Assembly (NCBI GenBank): GCA_030544215.1
Contig: JARZZO010000008.1
Span: 20,910,614 to 20,974,613, forward strand
DNA: 64,000 nt
Source of the DNA: Zantedeschia hybrid cultivar
Taxonomy: Eukaryota; Streptophyta; Magnoliopsida; Alismatales; Araceae
Direction: 5' to 3'
In this document: one piece after another, positions 1 to 12,094 of the stretch
Layout of the letters: the number at the start of each line of letters is the position of its first letter
Numbering within the stretch: position 1 is the first letter of the stretch
Translations under genes and position numbers: made by a program
The notes under the pieces: generated by a model
What the model was told of the DNA's origin: nothing
Database searches by the model: none
The model's input: only the letters and a program-made list of their open reading frames with translations

Positions 1-244
1 GAGTTTAATTCAAAAATACATGAATTATATCACCCATGGCAATAGCCGACCTGTTTGGTGCAGCAAGCGAGGAGTAGGTCAGATTCATGTAAGATCACAT
101 GTCACACAGAAGCGGGCGTGACAAAACTGGCCTGCCCTGCAGCACAGTTTTGATTTTATCCATTGCCTCGCCACGAGTTTTGGTTGGGGGGGGAGCTAAT
201 GGCATACATGTGGGTGGCTGAGATGGAGTATACATACTATAAAT

Positions 245-431
245 CAGGGTTTGCCGTACCGGTTAAACTCAGACGACTTGTACCGTATCAGGACGAACTC
301 GAGTTGGTGCGACTCGACCGAGTCTATATGATATGATCATGTGACTCGTACGAGTCGGCACGAGTCAACCCGACTCGTACTGGATCATGAGAGATCCGAG
401 ACATCCCGACTCGTCGAGTCGGCAAACCTTG
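245..431. mobile_element. hAT-type miniature element, GACTCG-rich
   Basis: The 187-bp unit begins CAGGGTTTGCCG and ends CGGCAAACCTTG, which are inverted repeats of the hAT type. It is flanked by 8-bp near-identical repeats, ctataaat at 237-244 and ctataaac at 432-439, and 8 bp is the hAT duplication length. The interior is crowded with degenerate GACTCG/CGAGTC palindromes. There is no coding capacity. The assignment rests on termini and duplication length only. Confidence 0.65.
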
Positions 432-451
432 CTATAAACAACCCTCTTTCA

Positions 452-725
452 AAAAAAAAAAAAATTTACAAATAAATTCTTATAACTTTTTGATGTTATA
501 AATAAATTTTCTTAATTTAATTATTTATAAATAAATTTTTACTGTTGTAACTTTCTTACAATTAAATCTTTTAAGGGTTTATTTATAATACTTTCTGGAG
601 CTTATTTGTAAGGTTTAATGATCTTTCACTAATTTACAGTAAATTATGAGATTTATTTGTAAATAATTAAATTAAAAAGGATTATTTATATTATCAAAAG
701 ATTATAAAAACTTACATTAAAAAAC
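452..725. repeat. AT-rich inverted repeat (MITE-like)
   Basis: Two roughly 90-100-bp AT-rich arms are inverted relative to each other around about 560-600. The left arm carries aaataaattcttataac, and its approximate complement is seen near 655-710. Ends and target duplication could not be fixed because of A/T runs. It is probably a small non-autonomous DNA transposon, with no coding sequence. The following stretch to about 1,900 shows no gene I can support. Confidence 0.45.
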
Positions 726-1930
726 TTAAAAAAATAAATGCAACTCCATTGCAATCATTACAGCAGGTGGGATGATATGGGCCAACAAAGATCCGTCGTA
801 AAAGCAACTTGTGGGCTTATTGTCCACCTTTAATGACGATTGGCATGTGCAGGGCCGTGCAGAGGTGGGCCGGGCTGTGGGGTTAGAGAGAGGGAGACAG
901 AGAGAAAGAACAGATACATGATGATCTGATCTATGAGGAGTTTTATGAGACGGCTTCTAGGTCGTACCACACGTGATATGGACGCAGTGGACGGCACCTT
1001 ACATGACAAAGGTGGTCAGAAAAGAAAAGGAATTTTAGATAGAGTTATATTTGCTACTCCAAGGCATCGCAGTTGTAATCAAGGGGCTTGTCGCAATAAT
1101 TTTTCTAAGACATTGCAATAAGTATATTTTTTTTTTTTACTTTTTTACAGATCGGACCTATTATGTTTGTCATATTCGTCTAATTTTGATCTTTGATCAG
1201 ACGATTCAAAAAAGAATCTGAAAAATTAAAAAATAAATCCACTTTTATTGGGTTTAATCCATTGAAGATGTTTTTCCACTATTCATTAGAACTTATTTAA
1301 AAAAAAAAAAAAATTAGATCGTCCAATCAAAAATCTACAAACATGTTAGACATAATAGATCCAATCTTTAAAAAATTAAAAAATGAGGCTGTACCTCTTG
1401 CAGTAGTGCCAAGTATTACTCTTTTACTCTTTTAGCTATGGTCTCCACACTTCACACTCAGGTACTAATGCTTCTACCTCTTCTCATATCGTCACAACTT
1501 TTATCACATTTACATAAATTTGACTATGGGAATCCTGTTCAGCGGAGCAAAATCTGACCAGGCTAAATTAATATACCTGTGCTGCAGCGCATCTGCATGC
1601 CCGTCCATTTGAGGTGTTGGATCGCTAGGGAGATGCGATCTTTTTTTCTTTATTTTTTTAGTCCTCTAATCTTTAACCGGATAGCAAGAAGTCAAGTTAG
1701 GGTGGTTCCTCAACTAGATGTTTTTTTTTTTAAAATTAAAAATGAAGTATCTAATCGGACGACAACACCTAAAAACACTGCAATCTATGTGAGTTACAAT
1801 GTCTCACAGACATTGCAACAAGTATTATCCAAGTAATATACACTATTACTTTTTCCATTGCTCAAGCTTTGGGAAATGTAGGCCTAGCAAGTCAGGCTGT
1901 AGGACTTGCTCTATTCAAATGACATCGTTA

Positions 1931-2051
1931 ATCTTCAAACATAAGAAAAATGCTTGTTGTAGTGTCTTAAGATATTGCAGTTACAATGACATAATCCTCA
2001 AACATAAGAAAAATGCTTGTTGTAGTGTCTTAAGATATTGCAATTACAACT
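1931..2051. repeat. Tandem duplication, 63-bp unit, two copies
   Basis: Two adjacent, nearly identical copies start at about 1931 and 1994 and share a run beginning tcaaacataagaaaaatgct. The segment lies in a stretch (about 1,400-2,500) with several pieces resembling ends of the GAGTAATACTTGCTGCA element family, so it probably belongs to nested miniature elements. There is no coding evidence. Confidence 0.7.
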
Positions 2052-2152
2052 GTCATATTTGATCGGGAGATCGCACAATACGCAATTGCTACACTACCAC
2101 TAAAAGAGTGCAGTGAGTCTTAAAATGTCCACTGTTTATTCTATTAATTGAA

Positions 2153-2490
2153 GAGTAATACTTGCTGCACCGCGGGCAGCCGTCCAACCTAACTGATCAG
2201 ATAGCTATAATAGCGGTAATTTTTTTTACTTTTTAATTTTTGAAAAAAATTTGGTCGGCTCCACTATAGCCGACACTTTTTGTATAGGCCGATCTTTCTT
2301 CGGACGATCTCAAAAAATCTAAAAAATAAAAAATCGAATTGTTTATTGGCTCGATTTATTTTTATTTTTTTAGATTTTTTAAAGTATGATAGATGCTCGG
2401 TCTGTATGGACATGTCGACCAGCTGACCTAAAAAGATTTTCAAAAAAAAAAAAAAGTTAGACTGCACCCGTGGTGCTACAAGCATTACTC
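2153..2490. mobile_element. Mutator-type miniature element, 338 bp
   Basis: The termini are GAGTAATACTTGCTGCACC on the left and the inverse of GAGTAATGCTTGTAGCACC on the right. The element is flanked by a perfect 9-bp direct repeat, ttaattgaa, at 2144-2152 and 2491-2499. A 9-bp duplication with G-initial termini is the Mutator (MULE) signature. The element has no transposase and is non-autonomous. A relative with the same termini lies at 60855-61346. Confidence 0.8.
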
Positions 2491-3093
2491 TTAATTGAAT
2501 AGTGGACTGTAATGTCTCCTAAGCATTGCAGCAAGTTTTTCTCCAAATGTAATGCTCGAATTCTAATAGAATCGGAGGGGGGGGGGGTCTAGGCAGTACA
2601 TTGAAAGGACAAGGACCTCCATTATTTTTTTGAACACATTTCAGTTATTACTGTTTGGAGAGGATCTTCTCATCTTGAGTTGCTTTTTACAGTTATTGTT
2701 CAATCACTCTCAATATTCCAAAATATTTTCCTTATAAGTTACGAAGCATCTTAAGGCATCATAAAAAGGTCCGACTACTTATTGTTCCAAGCAGTCACTG
2801 TGAATGGTGAACATACTGGGCTTATTGTTCCAAGCAGGGGTATTAGGTAGGGGTGCCCCTTTATCCCCATATATCTATTATCTGTGCAGAAGGTCTGACT
2901 GCTCTACAAATGCTAGAATGCAGGAGGGCATGCTCCATGCTTTCAAGGTCAACAAGAGGGGGCCTGTGATCACCCACCTTATGCACGCCGATGACATAGT
3001 TATATTGGGGATGCTTTGGAAGATGAACTGGTTGAATCTATTGATTGCCTTCACACTTATGGCAGATGGTCTGCACATCATATGAATAGAAAG

Positions 3094-4127
3094 TGATGTA
3101 GACTGGATCTATCACGACCGGATTCCGGAGCTGAAATCCGAAGAAGAGGATCCGGAGCTGGGCCGGATCGGTGTTTGAAGGGGCCCGACGGGGATCCGGA
3201 AGGCGAAGGATGCAGAGGTGAAGCCGGGAGTCCGAGGGCTGGCTCGTTCCGGGAAGTCGTGGCCGAAGCTCCTTCGGCGGACGAAGGGGCGGCGCGGATG
3301 AATCTTCTTCCGAGTGATCTGTCGACATGCGACGAAGCCGAAGCCGAAAGTCCGAGGCCAAAAGTGACCCGGAGTGGGCTTGCTCTTGGATAGTGAGACC
3401 AAAGCCTCTTCGGCGGACGGAGGGGCAGCGCGAGACCGAGTCTCCTGTCTTGGGGCAGCCGGCGTACGGCGTCGAGACCAGGGAGAGGAGTCCGAGGTCG
3501 GCGGCCGATACCGACTCGGGAAAGTCGGCGAAGATTCGAACCGAGCTCCTGCAGGAGGGAAAGAAGAAGAAAAACCAGTCAGCAGGAGTCCCGGGCTTCA
3601 GCCCTGGGGAACCCCCTCCGACGGTCAAGTTAGCTCCTGAAGAAGATTCGATTCAGAAGGCAAAGAGAGTAGCTTTAATGCTTTTCGGACTGTAGTCCTT
3701 TAGGGGTCTCGGAGGCTTGAGGAAGCATCCTTTGGGCAATAAATAGCGGTGTATTTATAGCAAAGGATAGCGGATGGTTAACGGTGGCAGCCGATATAGG
3801 ACTAAATGAGGGTTTACTGATAAACCGCCATAGTGCCTGATCCGCCACCAGAGTGGGCCGGATTCGGCTACCGGGCCGAAGGGGGTTGGGCCGCTGATGG
3901 GCCGAAGCCTGTTGGGCCCTGGGCTGCCGCGCTGTTCCCGGGCCGTAGGCTGGTGGGCCGCTGACGGGCTGAAGCCTGTTGGGCCGGGAGTGACGGTGCC
4001 GCTTGTGGGCCGAAGGCTGCTAGGCCGCTGATGGGCCGGAGGCTCCCGGAGGGCCTGGTACAGCTGTTGTTGGGCTGAAAGGGGTTTGGGCTAGCTTTAA
4101 TGGGCCGAATCGAATTCCGCCTAATCA
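3094..4127. mobile_element. Solo LTR, family A, 1034 bp
   Basis: The unit starts TGATGTAGACTGG, ends GCCTAATCA and is bracketed by the 5-bp repeat gaaag (3089-3093 and 4128-4132). TG...CA ends with 5-bp duplication are the hallmark of LTR retrotransposon integration. No internal domain follows, so it is a solo LTR left by recombination. It is GC-rich with repeated GGGCCGAAGGCTG-like segments near the 3' end and a TATA-like segment (aataaatagcggtgtattta) near 3740-3760. Long open frames inside it on both strands are compositional, not genes. A second copy of the family occupies 14713-26766. Confidence 0.85.
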
Positions 4128-4172
4128 GAAAGAAAGCAGGTTTATTTGCATTCCACAGTGATCCTTATATTC

Positions 4173-4402
4173 AGTGGCAGATTCAGTATTAACTCGGTGG
4201 AATCCTGAAACCTCACTGAATTTTGCTAAGTCTACTGACCTGGTTCAATCAGTCTAATTCGAGACCCCATTGACCTAGCTCAGGACCTCACTGGCTCAAC
4301 TAAAGACCCCATATGATCCAGTCTAAGACTCCGCTAATTCAGTCATACTTATAACTTAATGTCTAAATGATCCCACTGGATAAAATTTCTGCGTCCGCCA
4401 CT
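4173..4402. mobile_element. Small TIR element (230 bp)
   Basis: The left end reads agtggcagattcag and the right end ctgcgtccgccact, which are approximate inverted repeats of AGTGGCGGA type. No convincing target duplication was seen. It is non-coding. It lies within the LINE remnant just downstream of the solo LTR. Confidence 0.4.
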
Positions 4403-4600
4403 ACTTACATTGTTAAAGGACATGCCTTACTTCAAGCTCAGCTTTTTGTCGGCTAGATGAGCCAGCCGGTTCAGGTTGAAGGAGATGCCCAAGCCATCAT
4501 CTGTGCAACTCTTAAGCAGTGCAATGCACCTCGGAAGATCAAGAGTATTATGGACAATTGTTAGTCCTTGCTTAACAATTGACATATTAATCTGTCTTTA

Positions 4601-7500
4601 ATTTGTTCATAGATCCTGTAATAGGGCAGTGCATGAGACTAGTAGATTCGCTCTATCTGGTCAGGAAGGTTTCTTTAAGACTAGTAGATTCGCTGTCTTT
4701 AATTCCTAGGATTCATTAGAAGACTTTTAGGCAGATTTCAGGGTCCTTAGATTCTCTGAAAATCTTGTTAGATGGACTGGAGCAAAAGTAAATTAACCCC
4801 AATAGACACAAAAAATTGACTCTCTGAATTTCGATGCCATTCAAAAAAGAAGATATCACAAATTGCAGAGCATTTAATGTTTCTTCGGTTTGCAACTTCC
4901 AGCCACAAAATTACATACTTTAATATTACTTCACTTTGCAAGTTCGTTAAGGAGTCGCAAAATAATTTTTTTTTTTTTTGAAATAGTTGAAAATTGCAGC
5001 AAGTATTATTCATCTATCAAATAAAATGCTGACATCATTGTCATTCAAATCTAAATTCCAGGTCGCAATTCTTTTCCCGAAACATCACCTTAATAGGCAG
5101 TAAAGACTACTCCATAAGCTAACATCCAGTATCTCATCCTGTACATCTGGTAAGATAAAAATCACCCAACAATACAGGCCAAATCTCGTGTAAATAATAG
5201 CCTATACGGTCTTTTTTAGTCTTTCTAGTGTTTGTTGACCAGTAATATTTGTTGCACTGCATGTCATGCACTACAAAAAATGAGATTTTTTTTAAAAAAA
5301 ATTTAATAGTTGAATTCACCATGCCCTACATGTTTCTATAACTTGATCTCCAATCAGAGGACCTAAAATTCTAAAAACTCAAAAATTCGATGCAGTAATT
5401 ATTACTCTTCTTTGATTGAGACTACCCAAGCACAATGGATCCATAAAGACTATATTTTCGAGTCTTTTTAAAATTCTCCATATTTGACGTCATGCATGAC
5501 CTCAAATCACTATATTTTACTCCATATATACCCTTCAATCACTGTGTTTAACTCTATTTTTACGCCCCCTTGTGGTGTCCCTTACCATTCCTTTTTGTTG
5601 TTGATCAGAAATGGGTTACCTATTAACCCAACTAAACTGTGACACATTTCCGCACGTCCATTTCGGGAATGTTACGTAGGTATTCTCGTCTAAATTGGCT
5701 GTGTTGATGGGAGAGGTCCGTTGAATCATTTTACAGGTTTTAGGAAAATGCTATAATTTTAAGGACATCACAGGTGTCTGATCAGTTTTGTTCGGACGGC
5801 TTTTGCAGCAAAACCTTGTTTTTTTATTTTTTAAAAAAATTAAGGAGGAGGTGTTAGCCCTAAGAGGTTGATTTATACCATCTGATCAAATGTTAGATGG
5901 TTAATTTTTTTAAAAAGATATAAGAGGATAAAAAGAATAGTTTATTTTTTATTTTCCTTATATTTTTTTATCATCCGATCGGATCCTATAAGTTGGCCTC
6001 TTAGGGTTGTTCCTTCCTCCCTAATTTTTCCTTTTAAACCGATATAGATATTTACAGGTGACCATGGGCAAAGTCCGAGAGATCTTTTAGAGTTGGAGAT
6101 AATTTCGAATTGGTCGATAATTTTACCTAATTAGGCGAGAAATCTAGATCTACCTGATCATCCGACGAAGTAATCTTACGGACCGGAGATGAATATCTCA
6201 GGAGAGTTGTTAGGTTTCAATCAAGAATAGAATCTGAGACCTCCCAATTGAGGGGCAAGAGGTGAACTAATTGCACTAAGCACTGGTTCTGCTCCCTAAT
6301 TTTTCAAGAAATAATAAAACCGCTGTTTGATTAAAACTTTTTCAATGCCCAAGGAACAGTAAAAAAAGTCTTTATGGGTTAAGCATGGTTTCTAATTTGT
6401 TAAAAAAAATTCGATAATAAGATCGAGTTGTACAAACATACGAAGTATATTTGGAAAACATAAAAAATTTATAAATTTTTTTTAAAAAATTTTGACTGCA
6501 CCGACAACCGATCTGACATGGATCCTAACTGCTATGCCACGTGTTACGATCTGACATGGATCCTACTGCATGGACGCGGCCATCTGATGATCATGACCGT
6601 AAAAAAATAAATTTGTATAAATGCTAAGTTTAAGGACACCTGAAGTCAACTTTACATCATCTTATCTTTGATCGTGCAGTTGTAAAACCTCCAAGGAAGA
6701 AAGAAGATCACACGTATATGTGATCCAATGCTGTAACCCCATGGTTGCAGCAAGTGGCAATCCAGTTCTTGAGGGGCTGTGCAAGCGAATTGAGAGTCAG
6801 TGCAGTATATAAAAATAAAAAAAGTTATCTTTTGAATTTTTTTAAGTAGATTCTGCAAGTCTGTACAAATCGATCTCTAATCGGATGACTTAAAAAGAAT
6901 TCAAGAATTAAAAATCGAGTCTCAGTAAACAGTAAAAGATATCTTTAATGTGCCAAGCCCAATAATAATTTTAAACTTTTTTACTTTTCTTGAATCATCG
7001 GATTGGAGATAAGACACCTCGGGATCCACCGAAAAAAAATTAAAAAATATTTTTTCTCATTTTTACCCACTACATTGGTCATCAGTGCAACGCTAAGATG
7101 AGTACAACAAATATTACTCTTTTAAGCCTGACAGCCTGGCCCTTTCCGTTCTGAAAAAAATGGTCACAGCTGGATCACATGTCATTCGGTTATTTTTTCT
7201 ACACCCATCCAATTAAAAACAGAACATTTGAATGCAGAGGTCAAGTAGATCCTAAATTTGGACGGCAGATTTGTATTGTCGGGTACTGTACTACGGTTCA
7301 ACAAGTATTACTGGTACCATAAACATGTTAAGTACATAAAGTGGACCCCAGCTGGCAAAAACAGGTAGGTATATTTGGGTGTATCCACCTCTCGACCTGA
7401 TTAAAAGTTATAGCAGCTTTAGCTAAGTTATGAGCAACGCAATTAGTGTCTGGAAACATAATTTAGAGTGATGGAGTGATATGCAGATAGGATGGCTCTG
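4601..7500. other. Intergenic stretch without a supported gene
   Basis: The stretch is AT-rich with many homopolymer runs. Isolated ends resembling the GAGTAATACTTGCTGCA transposon family appear near 4990-5010, 5250-5270, 5390-5410, 7100-7120 and 7300, but no second end with a matching 9-bp duplication could be paired. No splice-supported coding region was found. Confidence 0.5.
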
Positions 7501-7559
7501 CAAGAGTGGATAATATGTGAGGTCTGCCATGGGGGAGCCTTCATCTTCAGCACAGCATT

Positions 7560-9900
7560 GTTCAGTACAAGAGGGTCTCCTTCCACCTGGATGGGGCAAT
7601 CAGCTCAGCCGCCAAAATCAAACCCTTATTCATGGCACTAGCTTCCACAATGCAGGGGTCTGAAGAGGAGGCTCTACTAGCATAAGTGAGAATTACAGCT
7701 CCACTTTGATCTCTGAGAATTAAACCAAATCCTCCCATGTCCTGGGAAGTAGCACCATCAAACTTAAACTTCAGGGAACCCGCAGGGGAGGTTCCAGCTG
7801 GAAACATTGAGATCCCCAAGAGGTGGGGAATGCTGTGAAAACCAGAATTCATACTCCAAAACAGCCTGCCTAACAGTGGTCGTGGGATTAATATGCTTTC
7901 CATCCATGATGTCGGAGCATCTAGCTTTCCATATCTGCCACATAGTAGAAAAACATAGCGAAATAAAGCTCTTGTCATTCTTGTGGGCAGAGAAAGGAGG
8001 GCCAGACCATTGCATTAATCTACCTATAAGACCACTATGATCAAAATTGGAAAGATAAAGATCATACATGCACAAGTTTCTTTGGACTGCCGATGGTCCT
8101 CCTCTGTCTCTCACTTGCTCCCCTCTACTCCTCCGTCTCTCTACGCCTCTTTCCTACATGGGGGAGGGGGTGAGTTCCTCTTAGGGAACCCCCTCCCCCC
8201 CCTCCCTATTGCAGGAGGAAAGTTTCCCTTGTGGATGGCCTTCTCTCCCCTTCGGAGCGGATTTTGGTCAGGTAAGTCTCGAATTTCCTGGTTTTGTCCT
8301 TGTCTTCGGATAGTGTTTATTTCCTTCAGCTTTTGGCTACCTATCTAGGTGCTTTTCGACTTCATCTTATCTTGTTTAGAAGATCTCTTAACTTTTAATC
8401 TTAGCTATACAACCTAGTTCTAGCCTCTCCCGTCTGAACCCCATTGTAACTTTGTACGTATCCCTCTCTTGCTCGACTTATTTGTGACCCATATATGTTC
8501 TGGGCGTTGCCGATCGGTTGCTTATGACGGCGTCTTTGCCATATATTGTGGAGGTATTTGTGCTATAGTTCCTATCTTTAAGTGCAACTTTCATGAGTTC
8601 TTCATCGACACTCCGAAAACTCGGTTATCTGTGCATATACAACATGCTTCATGCAGTGAGCATGCCCTCTGAGATCTTCTCAATTTCGAGCAAGCTGCTA
8701 AGTTGTAAAAACAGCTCCATCACCATTGAAGAGACAGCACGAAGCACTCTGCTGCAACTGGCTTGCTGTGAAGTTTCCAGTTTCCCGAGCACAATGACTG
8801 GCTTTGATCTGTACAGGAACCAGTTTAACTTCTTTCATTGCAAGGCTAAGATATGTACGGTAAGTATGGCTGAAGCATGGGCCCTTGTGACCTAATTATG
8901 AGAGAGCATGTCGTCATGTAAGCCTGTTGTACAAGTAGACTTTTCAAAATCTTCAAATCTAACTTCAGGAGGTCTTGGACTTTGTATGTCTTGTACGTGG
9001 GACATCTCCCTCAAAACCTTTGTACTGTTACGGTTGATGAACGCACCTTTTATTATTCAAAAGGAAAAAAATAAATTGGAAAGATAAGAAATGGGAGAAG
9101 CCAACCATGTCAAACGGGCATGGTTGCAGTGAAAAAGCATGTGCTCAACTGTTTCAGACTCATGTCTGCAAATTTGTCAGCAACTATCCACATAATGGAA
9201 TCTTTTAGTAAGGGTGATATTAACTGGAACGGTCTGTGAGATACATTTCTAGATCTTCTTGTCTGGATTTATCACCCTAGAAGAAATAATTGATTATCCA
9301 ATTGAGCTTGAGGATAGTAGTTTTGGGTAGGAAACCCATGCCCATGATGTGGATGGGAATGGAAGTTAAAACTGTGTTGATAAGAGTGACCTTACCTACA
9401 GTAGATAAGGTATGGGCCTTCCAATGAGATAGCTTACTTCACAATCTATCCTCAAGGTAGTTTAACGGATTCACCCTAGCTACTTCTTGCTGACCAGAAC
9501 GGAACACCGGGATACATCTCATCCTTGGAGATGGGAGGGATATTAAAGCAGGCACAGAGATGCTCCCGGGTAGAATGAGGAGTATTACCACTGAAGGCCA
9601 GAGCTGATTTAGATTTATTTATGCGTTGACTAGACCAATGCCCATATGTTTGGAAGCAAGCATATATTCATGTAGTTCTTCATCTGTAGCAAGACCAATA
9701 TAACAATATCATCAGTATACATGAGATGGGTATCCTTAGGGGTATACCGGTTAATCTTGAAGCCACTGAAGGCGTTGAGGTTTGGGGAGGAACCCATAAA
9801 TGAGGGAATCAGTGAGGAGAAAACGAAATAACAGGACGACTTCCAGGCATAGTGCCCAAGGGAGGTTCAAAACTATGAATATAAGAGTGGAAATAGCTGA
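7560..9900 (-). pseudogene. Degenerate L1-type LINE ORF2 (RT, zf-RVT, RNase H)
   Basis: Reading the minus strand, about 9,850-9,700 gives a reverse-transcriptase core with THLMYTDDIVIL (the YxDD motif). About 9,450-9,330 gives LSHWKAHTLSTVGKVTLI, the conserved thumb/connection region of plant L1 proteins. About 8,110-7,900 gives zf-RVT-like sequence, and about 7,800-7,600 gives an RNase H domain beginning LKFKFDGATSQDMGGFG. Domain order is right for an L1 ORF2. The frame is broken repeatedly by stops and indels, so it is not functional. A younger retroposon (8059-9072) interrupts it. Neither the 5' end nor the poly(A) end of the LINE was fixed. Confidence 0.75.
8059..9072 (+). mobile_element. 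Retroposon insertion with 15-bp target duplication
   Basis: The 15-bp direct repeat aaattggaaagataa occurs at 8044-8058 and 9073-9087. The 1.0-kb insert between ends in an A-rich tail (aaaaggaaaaaaat), so it entered by LINE-type target-primed reverse transcription in the plus orientation. The 5' part is C/T-rich like a LINE 5' UTR. Positions 8593-8895 contain an open frame of 100 codons of unknown nature, and the last 60 bp look like an L1 3' UTR. Protein function was not recognised. It lies inside the minus-strand LINE remnant and is therefore the younger event. Confidence 0.75.
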
Positions 9901-10140
9901 AAAACTATAGAGCTGCAGGGTTTCGAGGTTCCCTCTCTGACGACGGAGAGAAGGAATTCTTACAAAGCCAAAAACATATGTTGCAATGTAACTATCGTCT
10001 AACAGCCCTGCCATTGCAATAGGTATTACCCTATAAGATACATAGTATGGGAATGTGACAATGGGTCTCTGAGTCAGGCCGTGCAAACTGGGTTAGATAG
10101 GACGAGATTGTCTGGGCCGAATCCTTTGGGCCATGGCCCG

Positions 10141-10805
10141 CCCAAGACACATCCAAAGGGAGTAACACTTGCTCACTGACGGTCGATGCTGCATTGACCT
10201 CTGACCCTCATTGCAGTGGGGTAAATAAAAAAAGTTTATTGTTTGAATTTTTTTAGGTGGGTCTCAAAGTGTACTAAATATAGAGATTATAGGGAGTTTG
10301 CCCAAGATTAAGGTGATTAAAGAAACTAAAAAGTGAAAATTCTTATTAGATAATCTTATACATGAACATAACCGTCTTCTTACGTTGTTTAAAAAATAAA
10401 GACAAAGACTACTTGGAAACTAAATATATAAGTTCTTCCAAACTAGCTAATTTACATAATTTTTATTCATCAAGTATACGCCATGTGTGAAGACCTTTCT
10501 AAACAAGTGAGTTAGGAGAGCAATGTGAATAATGGGTCAAGTGATAAGGTAGGTATGCAATGCAACAGGCATTCTATTTATAAACATGTAAGAAATGAAA
10601 GTTTTACAAATAAGAAGCAATCAACCGCTAAAATAAGCTAGAAAAGAGATGGATAAATAGATGATCAAATTCTCGAAACAAGTATATCTTTATCCCCATT
10701 TAAAATATCCATATGTATATAATATATGGATAGTCTTCTTAGGCTTTGATTTGAAAACCGAAAAAATATATCTTTGCTTGCCCATTAGATTATTGGAGAA
10801 AACGG
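10141..10805. other. Intergenic stretch without a supported gene
   Basis: AT-rich sequence with one isolated Mutator-element-like end near 10150 (gagtaacacttgctcactg). I see no coding exons, tails or paired repeats. Confidence 0.4.
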
Positions 10806-10814
10806 ATAAATAAA

Positions 10815-11386
10815 GAGTCCGGTTCCTCTCAGTAGGAATTTGGAGGGAATTTCAACAGTAACCAGTGAAGAAACGTCATGTATAAAGTTGACCCGCCGTT
10901 CGAGATACATCCCACCCACTTTGACAATTTTTTCTCTGTTACCGGTTCAGCAGGTTTCAAATATTACGCAAAGTACTAAAATACTACGTAGAGCATTAAA
11001 ATACTACGCAGAATACTTAAATATTACGCAAAACATTTAAATACTACCAAGAGCACTTAGATACAACACAAGACACTTAAATACTACTAAGAGCACAAGA
11101 CTACAATCATAATTTAAAATACACTTCAACATATGGTGGTAATTATGTGTTCTTTGTAGTATTTAAATGCTCTGCATAGTATCTAAGTGCTCTGCGTAGT
11201 ATTTAAATACTCTGCGTAGTATTTAAGTGCTCTGCGTATTATTTGAAACATGCTGAACGGGTAACAGAGAAAAAGTTGTCAAAGTGAGTGAGATGTGTCT
11301 CAAACGGCGGATCAACTTTATACATGGCGTTTTCTCACTGGTTCATGTTGAAGTTTCTCCAAGTTCTTACTAGAGGAACCGGACTC
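10815..11386. mobile_element. Mutator-type foldback element with internal 20-bp repeats
   Basis: Long inverted arms (about 140 bp each of unique sequence plus repeat arrays) start GAGTCCGGTTCCTCT on the left and end with its complement on the right. A perfect 9-bp target duplication, ataaataaa, flanks it at 10806-10814 and 11387-11395. The inner part of the left arm (about 10958-11090) holds about seven degenerate copies of an approximately 20-bp unit resembling AAATACTACGCAGAGCACTT. The right arm (about 11150-11247) holds about five copies in the opposite orientation. It is non-coding and non-autonomous. The duplication length places it with MULEs. Confidence 0.85.
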
Positions 11387-11412
11387 ATAAATAAACAGAT
11401 ATATAAGATATT

Positions 11413-12094
11413 GGAGTATCTTCTTGCATCTAGACAGTGCTATACTGGAGTCCCCGGCCTCTTCCCCGAGAATGCCACAACCACAAGTCCGCTTCCTGTT
11501 CGATCGACAGGTCCCCAGACCCACCGCAGGCGTCGCTACCAGCCTACCGCTCCAATGGAGGACGGGTGGGGGAGCCCTTGGGCACAACTTGCGCCGCTGA
11601 CAGCACAGGAAGGCACGAGGGAGCTCCGGCCGTCGTCACCATGCGATGCCTGACAAGTTCTTAAGGCTTGATCACATGGCCTAGCTGCCCACCTTCCATG
11701 TCGTCACGCTAACCCACCTCCGCCGCGCGCGCTGTGCCATTGCAGAGGCCAGCGTACCCGCCCTGACGCTCAAATTCTCGCTGCCCCCCCGGCATCGGGA
11801 AACATACAAACTTCAAGTTAGGAGCATGCGCCAGAGACACCTCTCCCCCCTCCTGTTTAGCTCCGCTGCCTCGCCTTCCCATTGACAAGGGCGAAGAGCC
11901 TGCTCACGGTGTTCAAATTTCGAGTGGGGCATGCAGCCGACGGCAGCAGAAGCAACAGCTCAGTAAAAAGACTGCCAAGCCTTGTCTTCTCCTCTCATAT
12001 GGATGGCGGTCCCCCAGATTCCTCCGCCAAGCTTCGTGCGCTCATATATGAGCGCGGCCGGGCCCTTCCCTGGAACCCGTCCGGGCGCTCGGCA
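11413..12094. other. GC-rich region upstream of the PADRE gene
   Basis: The region shifts abruptly to GC-rich composition at about 11,450 and contains several overlapping open frames on both strands with no recognisable domain. It is best read as promoter and 5' UTR of the downstream gene, or as remnants of an older copy. In-frame sequence upstream of 12095 (from 11882) has no domain match and is treated as untranslated. Confidence 0.35.

Larger units (their letters stand above)
2804..4600 (+). pseudogene. Degenerate L1-type LINE fragment, split by a solo LTR
   Basis: Before the LTR insertion, 2804-3093 encodes reverse-transcriptase pieces including RGAPLSPY and HADDIVILG, the latter corresponding to the F/YxDD catalytic motif of LINE reverse transcriptases. 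After the LTR, about 4420-4570 reads as VEGDAQAIICA followed by a tryptic-like helix, resembling the C-terminal RNase H domain of plant L1 ORF2 proteins. The frame between these blocks is broken by stops, most intermediate sequence is missing, and two younger insertions (3094-4127 and about 4173-4402) interrupt it. It is therefore a dead remnant. Outer limits are approximate because no poly(A) tail or target duplication was located. The assignment to the L1 group follows from RT plus RNase H and is moderately secure. Confidence 0.6.

Noticed and set aside
3038..3695. Several long open frames on both strands
   Set aside because: They lie in the GC-rich solo LTR, overlap in all frames and show no domain; composition explains them.
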